Origin: Firmicutes bacterium UBA5227
GTDB lineage: Bacteria; Bacillota; Clostridia; Tissierellales; Sedimentibacteraceae
NCBI GenBank assembly: GCA_002409285.1
Contig: DHUT01000048.1
Span: forward strand, 3,152 to 12,466
Length of the DNA stretch: 9,315 nucleotides
Reading direction: 5' to 3'
Each line of letters opens with the position of its first letter. The stretch's first letter is position 1. The notes beneath the pieces were generated by a model, which was given only the letters and a program-made list of their open reading frames with translations, did not search any database and was not told where the DNA came from. Positions 1-5,406 of this stretch are shown piece by piece. The position numbers and the translations under genes are program-made.

Positions 1-153
1 GATACTTAATATCTGCGGATGATTTTATATTTTCAGTAAAATTTCTTTAGCATATTTATGATTTGTTTGATATAATGATATATTATAATAGAAATTTACG
101 GATTGGCTATATATTAGTTTATAGAAATTATTATTAATTTTTTCAGTAATATA

Positions 154-181
154 TTGAAATATTGAGAAAATTTGATATAAT
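154..181 (+). promoter_or_regulatory. Candidate sigma-A promoter of rpoN
   Basis: A TTGAAA (-35, 154-159) and a perfect TATAAT (-10, 176-181) are separated by 16 bases. Transcription would begin near 188, giving a very short leader before the ribosome binding site at 190-195. Another TATAAT lies at 84-89 with a weaker TTGTTT (63-68, 15-base spacer). The region is so A/T-rich that chance matches are common, so this is only a plausible assignment. Confidence 0.4.
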
Positions 182-202
182 ATATTAGCAAGGAGTGATA
201 TT

Positions 203-1618
203 ATGAAAATGGGTTTTGAATTAAACCTGTCACAAACTCAAAAGCTTATAATGACACCTGAATTAAGACAAGCTATTCAAATCTTGCAATTCAACAATGT
301 TGAATTGATGGAATATGTGGACAAGCAGCTTGAGGTAAACCCTTTTCTTGAATCTGTAGATAATAAAAATCAGGAATCAGTTTCTGACGATGAACGCAGT
401 AATGATAATAGCTATGAGAAAGATGAATTCAATGATGAAATCGATTGGAAGGAAATCACTGAAAAGTATGATGACTTAAGTTATAAATACTATGAAAAAA
501 ATTCAGATTCAGACGAAAAACAATCCTTTGAGAGCTATACATCAAAAAAAATGTCTCTAAAGGATCATCTCATGGTTCAGCTTGGCGTATCTGTAAAAAC
601 AAACAAAGAAAAAAGAACAGGTGAATTTATTATAGAGTCTCTTGACAGCAAGGGATATCTTGAATGTTCGCTGCAGGATATAAGCCTTTTGCTTAATGAA
701 GATATTGTTGAGGTTGAAAGAATCTTAAGATTAATACAGACATTTGACCCTGTAGGCGTAGGCGCCAGAAACCTTGGTGAATGTCTTATGATTCAATTGA
801 AGGAAAAGGGTATTCAGGATAAAAATGCATATATAATAGCAGAAAACTATTTAGAGGATATTGCCACCAACAAGATTCAGAAAATTGCGAAGGAATTAAA
901 AATAAGCGTAAACAGAGTTCAAGGCATCTGTGATATAATAAAAATGCTGGAGCCAAAACCTTCAAGAGGTTTCATAGTTGATTCTGATAACATAAGATAT
1001 ATAGTACCTGATGTTACAATTGAGGAAATAAATGGGGAATATATAATTATTGTTAACGACAATAATCTGCCTACTCTTACAATCAGCAATTATTATAAGG
1101 ACCTGATTAACAACCTAAATGATAAGGAAGCAAATAAATTTTTATCCGATAAATTGAATTCTTCAATTTGGCTTATTAAGAGTATAGAGCAGAGAAGGAT
1201 GACCTTGTACAAGGTAACCGAATCCATATTAAAATTCCAAAGAAAGTTTTTTGACGAGGGGAAAACTGCTTTGAAGCCTTTGGTTTTAAAGGATGTTGCG
1301 GATGATATAGGGGTACATGAATCAACTGTCAGCAGGGCGACCAACGGAAAATATGTACAGACACCCAGGGGATTGTTTGAACTCAAATATTTCTTTGCCA
1401 GCAGCGTAGGAGAAAATTACGGTGAAGGAATATCATCAACCAGCGTAAAAACACAAATACAAAAAATAATTAATGAAGAAAATCCGCAAAAACCTTTAAG
1501 CGATCAGAAGATTGCAGAAATGCTGGGTGACGGCGGAGTAAATATTTCAAGAAGAACAGTTGCAAAATACAGAGATGAAATGAGAATACCGTCTTCCTCA
1601 ATGAGGAGAAGATATTGA
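203..1618 (+). CDS. rpoN: RNA polymerase sigma-54 factor RpoN (SigL)
   Basis: Alternative sigma factor that directs RNA polymerase to -24/-12 promoters and needs an AAA+ enhancer-binding activator to open them. The 471-residue product has all family regions. Region I (about 5-50) is Gln/Leu-rich with SQTQKLIMTPELRQAIQILQ. An acidic region II spans about 52-110. The core-binding region (about 115-300) contains FDPVGVGARNLGECL. A helix-turn-helix lies at about 361-384 (DVADDIGVHESTVSRATNGK). The RpoN box SRRTVAKYRD at 449-458 differs from the classical ARRTVAKYRE only by Ala to Ser and Glu to Asp. The ATG at 203 follows AAGGAG (190-195) by 7 bases; the Met at residue 3 is a poorer start because its spacing would be 13. 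It is a separate transcription unit from the glycolytic operon. No -24/-12 promoter was seen in the window. Confidence 0.97.
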   Translation: MKMGFELNLSQTQKLIMTPELRQAIQILQFNNVELMEYVDKQLEVNPFLESVDNKNQESVSDDERSNDNSYEKDEFNDEIDWKEITEKYDDLSYKYYEKNSDSDEKQSFESYTSKKMSLKDHLMVQLGVSVKTNKEKRTGEFIIESLDSKGYLECSLQDISLLLNEDIVEVERILRLIQTFDPVGVGARNLGECLMIQLKEKGIQDKNAYIIAENYLEDIATNKIQKIAKELKISVNRVQGICDIIKMLEPKPSRGFIVDSDNIRYIVPDVTIEEINGEYIIIVNDNNLPTLTISNYYKDLINNLNDKEANKFLSDKLNSSIWLIKSIEQRRMTLYKVTESILKFQRKFFDEGKTALKPLVLKDVADDIGVHESTVSRATNGKYVQTPRGLFELKYFFASSVGENYGEGISSTSVKTQIQKIINEENPQKPLSDQKIAEMLGDGGVNISRRTVAKYRDEMRIPSSSMRRRY

Positions 1619-1664
1619 TACAATAGCTGAACAGCCGGTGATTGATGATTGAAAGATATATCAT

Positions 1665-1713
1665 AGATCATGAATCATGAATTATAAATTGTGAATTGTG
1701 AATTGTGAATTAT
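1665..1713. repeat. Heptanucleotide tandem repeat, GAATTGT/GAATTAT type
   Basis: Seven consecutive 7-base units can be read: AGATCAT, GAATCAT, GAATTAT, AAATTGT, GAATTGT, GAATTGT, GAATTAT. Two are identical and the outer units are degenerate. It resembles the short tandem heptamers scattered through spacers of many bacterial genomes. The array lies 47 bases after the rpoN stop codon. No function is known, and copy number may vary between strains. Confidence 0.75.
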
Positions 1714-1726
1714 TGTAAGAATACGT

Positions 1727-1771
1727 AAGGATATACTTTTGTTTTGTTTATTATGAGTATATTCTTTTTTT
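1727..1771 (+). terminator. Weak terminator-like hairpin after rpoN
   Basis: A 10-bp stem pairs 1727-1736 (AAGGATATAC) with 1757-1766 (GTATATTCTT), including one G-U pair, around a 20-base loop. The T run 1765-1771 begins within the 3' arm. It is placed to end the rpoN transcript before the cggR promoters. The stem is A/T-rich and the loop is large, so efficiency would be low. Confidence 0.35.
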
Positions 1772-1775
1772 GTGC

Positions 1776-1804
1776 TGTACATTGCCGATTTAGTATGATA
1801 TAAT
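1776..1804 (+). promoter_or_regulatory. Candidate distal promoter of the cggR-gap operon
   Basis: TGTACA (1776-1781, 4 of 6 matches to TTGACA) precedes a perfect extended -10, TGATATAAT (1796-1804), with a 17-base spacer. Initiation near 1811 would give a leader of about 180 bases crossing the CggR operator, so CggR could still block it as a roadblock. The match is good, but the A/T-rich context lowers certainty. Confidence 0.45.
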
Positions 1805-1912
1805 TAAAAATACAGAGCATATATGTTTCGATTTTCCTATGTAGTATAACACACTTCTATAAAATATCTTTATTCTGTTAAATAAATTTTCCCAAAAAGT
1901 CTAAAATTAGTA

Positions 1913-1940
1913 TTGCAATAAAAAATATATGTGATAAAAT
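1913..1940 (+). promoter_or_regulatory. Candidate proximal promoter of the cggR-gap operon
   Basis: TTGCAA (-35, 1913-1918) and an extended -10, TGATAAAAT (1932-1940), are 16 bases apart. The predicted start near 1947 is exactly where the CggR operator begins. This reproduces the Bacillus subtilis arrangement, where the operator lies just downstream of the cggR promoter. Confidence 0.6.
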
Positions 1941-1946
1941 GAAAGT

Positions 1947-1982
1947 AGGGACACCAATTGAATATGTGGGACATAAAATATC
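1947..1982 (+). promoter_or_regulatory. CggR operator (two direct repeats, 20-bp register)
   Basis: The known Bacillus operator is CGGGAC-N6-TGTC-N4-CGGGAC-N6-TGTC, a 20-bp direct repeat. Here AGGGAC (1947-1952) is followed after six bases by TGAA (1959-1962), and TGGGAC (1967-1972) after six bases by TATC (1979-1982). The GGGAC cores start at 1948 and 1968, exactly 20 bp apart, and only the flanking positions are degenerate. It sits between the proximal promoter and the cggR ribosome binding site. Other GGGAC words in the window lack a partner at this distance. Confidence 0.8.
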
Positions 1983-1993
1983 CCGGAGGCATT

Positions 1994-3019
1994 ATGGATA
2001 TAAATAGAATTTTTGAAATACAAAATAAAATTGTACCTGAAACCATGGATTTATTGATGAAAAGATATGAAATACTTAAGGTGGTAAGTACCTTTGAACC
2101 CATAGGGAGAAGGAACCTATCAACTAAGCTTGGTATTTCTGAAAGAATTATGCGTACTGAAATTGATAAGCTTAAGGAGATGGACCTGATTTATATTCAA
2201 TCTGCGGGAGTGAAATTAACAGATGCAGGGTTTAAGCTTCTTTCGGAAATACATAGTACATTTTATTATATAAATAATTTATCTGATATAGAATTAAAAT
2301 TAATGGAAAAACTAAAGCTGAAAAGGGTTTCAGTTGTATCCGGAGATGCTGAAAAAGATGCCTTTACCTTTAATGATTTAGGAAAAAAAGCCGGTGAAAT
2401 TGTTCTGGAACTTATAAAAAATGATACAGTTTTAGGAATATCCGGCGGTACAACCATGGCTTGTGTGGTAAACCAGGTGAAGAGGAAGAAGGGCATCAAA
2501 AATGTCCTGGTATTGCCTGCCAGAGGCGGCTTAAGTGAGGAACTTGAGATACAGGCTAATACTTTAGCGGCTAACCTGGCTGAAAAATTAGGTTCTTCTT
2601 ATAAATTACTTCACATACCTGACAACCTTGATGAACAGGAATTAAATATATTAAAAAATAATAAATTGATTAATGATGTCCTTGAAGATATACAAAGGAT
2701 TAATTTATTAGTATTTGGGCTTGGAAATGCATTAAATATGGCTGTGAGAAGGAAGTCTGATAAAAGTGTTTTTGATAAAATTAAATCAGACTGTTTAACG
2801 GCAGAAGCTTTCGGGTATTTTTTTGACAAAGAAGGGAATGTAAAAATGCAGACAAATTCTGTGGGGATAACCCTGGATAAGTTCAAAGAAATTAAAAATT
2901 CCATAGGGGTTGCTGGAGGAAGTTCTAAAGCTGAAGCAATTTATGCGATATCCAAATTTAACAATAATTTTATTCTGGTAACAGATGAAGCTGCTGCTAA
3001 AAGGATACTGGAACTATAG
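1994..3019 (+). CDS. cggR: Central glycolytic genes regulator CggR (SorC/DeoR-type repressor)
   Basis: Repressor of the glycolytic operon that follows it; in Bacillus subtilis fructose-1,6-bisphosphate binding weakens its grip on the operator. The 341-residue product matches the usual length of about 340. The N-terminal winged helix (about 20-80) has EPIGRRNLSTKLGISER (35-51). The sugar-phosphate-binding domain shows the family's phosphate loops: GGTT (151-154), LPARGGL (174-180), EAFGYFF (271-277), AGGSSKAEAI (307-316) and LVTDEAAAKRIL (328-339). The start is the ATG at 1994, behind GGAGG (1985-1989, 4-base gap). The in-frame TTG at 1958 lies in the operator, has no ribosome binding site, and would add 12 residues absent from relatives. 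The gene lies 72 bases before gap and should be autoregulated. Confidence 0.95.
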   Translation: MDINRIFEIQNKIVPETMDLLMKRYEILKVVSTFEPIGRRNLSTKLGISERIMRTEIDKLKEMDLIYIQSAGVKLTDAGFKLLSEIHSTFYYINNLSDIELKLMEKLKLKRVSVVSGDAEKDAFTFNDLGKKAGEIVLELIKNDTVLGISGGTTMACVVNQVKRKKGIKNVLVLPARGGLSEELEIQANTLAANLAEKLGSSYKLLHIPDNLDEQELNILKNNKLINDVLEDIQRINLLVFGLGNALNMAVRRKSDKSVFDKIKSDCLTAEAFGYFFDKEGNVKMQTNSVGITLDKFKEIKNSIGVAGGSSKAEAIYAISKFNNNFILVTDEAAAKRILEL

Positions 3020-3029
3020 CAGGTAATAA

Positions 3030-3064
3030 TTAAGCGGTGATAGGTTAATGGGTCACAGCTATAA
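3030..3064 (+). other. Intercistronic hairpin between cggR and gap
   Basis: The transcript can fold with GTGA (3037-3040) against TCAC (3053-3056) and AGC (3033-3035) against GCT (3058-3060). The stem extends through TTA (3030-3032) with TAA (3062-3064), with one G-A mismatch, one bulged A and a roughly 10-base loop. No T run follows, so it is not a terminator. In Bacillus the cggR-gapA mRNA is cleaved near this junction, leaving a more stable gapA message. This hairpin could serve as such a 5' stabiliser, but that is inference. Confidence 0.4.
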
Positions 3065-3091
3065 AATATATTTGAAAATAGGAGGATTTTC

Positions 3092-4096
3092 ATGGTAAAA
3101 GTAGCGATTAACGGTTTTGGGAGGATAGGAAGATTAGCATTAAGGCTGATGGTGCAGGACAGTGACTTTAAAGTTGTTGCCATCAATACGAATTCAGATG
3201 CCGAAACACTGGCATATTTATTGAAGTATGATACGGCACATGGCAACTTCATGACAGATAAAATAACATATGGGGAAAACTGCCTGATAGTTGACGGGAA
3301 TGAAATATTAACATCAAGAATAAAAGATCCTGAAAATTGTAATTGGAAGGAACTTGGAATCGATGTAGTTATAGACTGCACAGGAAAATTTAATGACAAA
3401 GAAAAAGCGGAAGCACACATTAAAGCCGGTGCTAAAAAAGTATTGCTTTCAGCTCCTGCAAAGGGAGATGTTAAAACAGTCGTTTATAATGTAAACCACG
3501 ATATTCTTGACGGAACAGAAACGGTGGTATCTGCAGCCTCATGTACGACAAATTGCCTTGCTCCGTTAGCAAAGGTAATAAATGATGCTTTTGGTCTGGA
3601 AATGGGTCTGATGACTACAGTTCATGCCTATACCAATGACCAGAATATTCATGACAACTCACATAAAAAGGGAATAATGGCAAGGAGAGGTCGTGCAGCG
3701 GCGGCAAACATAGTCCCTGCATCAACAGGGGCTGCCAAGACTGTGGGAGTAGTTCTTCCGGAATTAAAAGGGAAATTAGACGGTATTGCACTTCGTGTTC
3801 CAACAATAACAGGTTCGGTTGTTGACCTGACTGTCGAACTGAAGAAGACGGTCACAGTGGAGGAAATTAATGCTGCAATTAAAAATGCATCTAATGAAAC
3901 ATTAGGCTATACGGAAGATCCCATAGTTTCAAGTGATGTTATAGGAAGCAGCTATGCATGTATATTTGATGCTCTGTCAACTCAAATTCTTGAATCTGAC
4001 GGAAAACAGCTTATAAAACTTATTGCATGGTATGATAATGAAATGTCTTTCACACATCAATTAGTTAGAGTTGCAAAATACTGGGGAAGCAAGTAG
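3092..4096 (+). CDS. gap: Glyceraldehyde-3-phosphate dehydrogenase (phosphorylating)
   Basis: Oxidises glyceraldehyde-3-phosphate with inorganic phosphate to 1,3-bisphosphoglycerate, reducing NAD(P)+; cytosolic tetramer. The 334 residues show the Rossmann motif NGFGRIGR (7-14), the catalytic SCTTNC with nucleophile Cys151, His178 in VHAYTNDQ, the substrate-site ASTGAAKTVG segment, and WYDNEMS near the C-terminus. The ATG at 3092 follows AGGAGG by 6 bases. It is the second gene of the CggR operon. The coenzyme pocket is odd: the Asp after Asn32 that normally favours NAD is Thr33, and the Leu-Pro pair that normally precedes His-Lys is Asn189-Ser190. These are the positions classically tied to NAD versus NADP preference, so dual or NADP use is possible. 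The loop at 192-200 (KKGIMARRG) is about one residue longer than in Clostridium acetobutylicum-type enzymes. Function is certain; coenzyme preference is inferred. Confidence 0.97.
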   Translation: MVKVAINGFGRIGRLALRLMVQDSDFKVVAINTNSDAETLAYLLKYDTAHGNFMTDKITYGENCLIVDGNEILTSRIKDPENCNWKELGIDVVIDCTGKFNDKEKAEAHIKAGAKKVLLSAPAKGDVKTVVYNVNHDILDGTETVVSAASCTTNCLAPLAKVINDAFGLEMGLMTTVHAYTNDQNIHDNSHKKGIMARRGRAAAANIVPASTGAAKTVGVVLPELKGKLDGIALRVPTITGSVVDLTVELKKTVTVEEINAAIKNASNETLGYTEDPIVSSDVIGSSYACIFDALSTQILESDGKQLIKLIAWYDNEMSFTHQLVRVAKYWGSK

Positions 4097-4191
4097 CAAT
4101 AGCTGAACTGCTGTTAAGGCAACAATGCACTATTCCTAAAGCAATGTTCAGCTACGGCTAATCTATTGCTTAGCAGTGGTTCAGCAATTGT
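4096..4191 (+). repeat. Long imperfect palindrome/RNA stem-loop between gap and pgk
   Basis: The whole gap-pgk spacer forms one structure. Left arm 4097-4122 pairs with right arm 4166-4190 with one A-A mismatch (4101/4186), one bulged G (4119) and three G-U pairs (4109/4178, 4110/4177, 4114/4173). G4096, the last base of the gap stop codon, can add a wobble pair with T4191. The roughly 43-base apical region contains AGC-TACG-GCT (4150-4159), a UNCG-type tetraloop closed by C-G. GTTCAGC occurs twice (4146-4152, 4179-4185). No T run follows, so it is not a standard terminator. It ends 3 bases before the pgk ribosome binding site. It may be an mRNA stabiliser or processing element, a regulatory RNA, or a palindromic mobile repeat. 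Confidence 0.7.
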
Positions 4192-4203
4192 ATGGAGGTT
4201 TGT

Positions 4204-5397
4204 ATGAATAAAAAAACTTTAAAGGATATTGATGTAAAAAATAAAAAAGTTCTCGTGAGATGTGATTTTAATGTACCTCTTGATAAAGACGGAAATATAG
4301 CTGATGATACAAGAATTACCAGTTCTCTGCCAACCATAAACTATATTTTAGAAAAGGGCGGAGCTTTGATTTTAATGTCACATCTGGGAAGACCTAAGGG
4401 AGAAGCTAATAAAAAATATTCACTTCTTCCCGTGGCTAAAAGATTAAGTGAACTGTTAGGCAAAGAAGTTATATTTGAAGTTAGTGACACAGTTGTTGAC
4501 AATAATGTAAAAACGGCTGCGTCGTCACTGAAGCCGGGAGATGTAATGCTTCTCGAAAATACCAGATTCAGAAAAGAAGAAGAAAAAAATGAAGAACAAT
4601 TTTCAAAGGAACTGGCTTCTCTTGGGAACATGTACGTTAATGATGCTTTCGGAACCGCACACAGGGCACATGCATCAAATGCAGGGGTTTGCCGATACCT
4701 GCCCTCAGCAGTGGGATTTCTCGTTGAAAAGGAAATAGAAATTATGGAGAATGCACTGAATAATCCTAAAAGACCCTTTACCGCCATACTTGGCGGAGCA
4801 AAGGTTTCAGATAAAATTGCTGTTATTGAAAATCTTATAAATATAGCAGACAACATTTTAATCGGCGGAGGGATGGCATATACATTTTTAAAATCCATGG
4901 GATATTCAACCGGAAAATCTTTATTGGAAAATGAAAAAGTAGAACTTGCAGGTGAATTGATTAAAAAAGCAAAAAACAAAAATATCAAGCTGATTCTTCC
5001 TGTTGATACGGTTGTGGCAAAGGAATTTAAAAATGATACGGAGTTTTTCACAGTGGGTTCTGATAAAATACCGGAAAATTTTATAGGTGTTGACATAGGA
5101 GAAAAAACAGCGGAAATGTTCTCCAAGGTTATTAAAGAATCGAAAACAATAATATGGAATGGTCCTTTAGGGGTTTTTGAAATGGATAACTTTGCAAAAG
5201 GAACTAACTTTGTAGCTCAATGTATAGCAGAGAACAAGGAAGCTGTCTCAATAATCGGAGGCGGAGACAGTGCTGCAGCAGTTGAAAAAGCAGGGCTTGC
5301 GTCAGAGATGACACACATATCCACCGGAGGAGGAGCATCATTGGAATTTCTGGAAGGGAAGGTTCTTCCTGGAATCGAGTCGGTTGATGACAAATAG
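4204..5397 (+). CDS. pgk: Phosphoglycerate kinase
   Basis: Transfers the acyl phosphate of 1,3-bisphosphoglycerate to ADP, giving 3-phosphoglycerate and ATP: the first ATP-yielding step of lower glycolysis; cytosolic monomer. The 397 residues match the family length. Visible motifs are RCDFNVPL (19-26), SHLGRPKG (59-66), ENTRFRKEE (118-126), NDAFGTAHRAHAS (146-158), LGGAKVSDKI (196-205), GGGMAYTFL (221-229), WNGPLGVFE (318-326), GGGDSAAAVE (352-361) and STGGGASLEFLEG (373-385). The ATG at 4204 follows GGAGG (4194-4198) by 5 bases and gives MNKKTLKDID, the normal family N-terminus. An in-frame ATG at 4192 overlaps that ribosome binding site and would add only MEVC, so it is rejected. The gene ends 9 bases before tpiA, and its stop codon overlaps the tpiA ribosome binding site. 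Confidence 0.97.
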   Translation: MNKKTLKDIDVKNKKVLVRCDFNVPLDKDGNIADDTRITSSLPTINYILEKGGALILMSHLGRPKGEANKKYSLLPVAKRLSELLGKEVIFEVSDTVVDNNVKTAASSLKPGDVMLLENTRFRKEEEKNEEQFSKELASLGNMYVNDAFGTAHRAHASNAGVCRYLPSAVGFLVEKEIEIMENALNNPKRPFTAILGGAKVSDKIAVIENLINIADNILIGGGMAYTFLKSMGYSTGKSLLENEKVELAGELIKKAKNKNIKLILPVDTVVAKEFKNDTEFFTVGSDKIPENFIGVDIGEKTAEMFSKVIKESKTIIWNGPLGVFEMDNFAKGTNFVAQCIAENKEAVSIIGGGDSAAAVEKAGLASEMTHISTGGGASLEFLEGKVLPGIESVDDK

Positions 5398-5406
5398 GAG
5401 GAAGCA

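Larger units (their letters stand above)
1619..1993. other. Gene-free regulatory stretch between rpoN and cggR
   Basis: These 375 bases encode no convincing protein. In order they hold a short hairpin (1621-1644), a heptamer tandem repeat (1665-1713), a terminator-like hairpin (1727-1771), a candidate promoter with an extended -10 (1776-1804), an A/T-rich stretch with no clear signal (about 1811-1910), a second promoter (1913-1940), the CggR operator (1947-1982) and the cggR ribosome binding site (1985-1989). A TTG at 1958 is in frame with cggR but lies within the operator and has no ribosome binding site. Confidence 0.7.

Noticed and set aside
30..149. Repeated TTTTCAGTAA (30-39 and 140-149) upstream of rpoN
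   Set aside because: A short A/T-rich word with no symmetry; two copies in this composition are not enough to claim an operator.
1958..1993. TTG start adding 12 residues to CggR
   Set aside because: It is inside the CggR operator, has no Shine-Dalgarno, and the extension is not part of the family; ATG 1994 has GGAGG.
1870..2103. Small hydrophobic minus-strand open frame over the cggR promoter and operator
   Set aside because: It would run across the operator and the cggR start; no supporting motif, so considered chance.
2941..3420. Minus-strand open frame of 159 codons spanning the cggR end and gap start
   Set aside because: Antisense to two conserved genes, with composition typical of a reversed coding strand and no protein family recognised.
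4341..5126. Long open frame on the minus strand (261 codons) inside pgk
   Set aside because: It lies wholly antisense to a highly conserved pgk, has no recognisable motifs, and is a by-product of the codon use of the sense gene.
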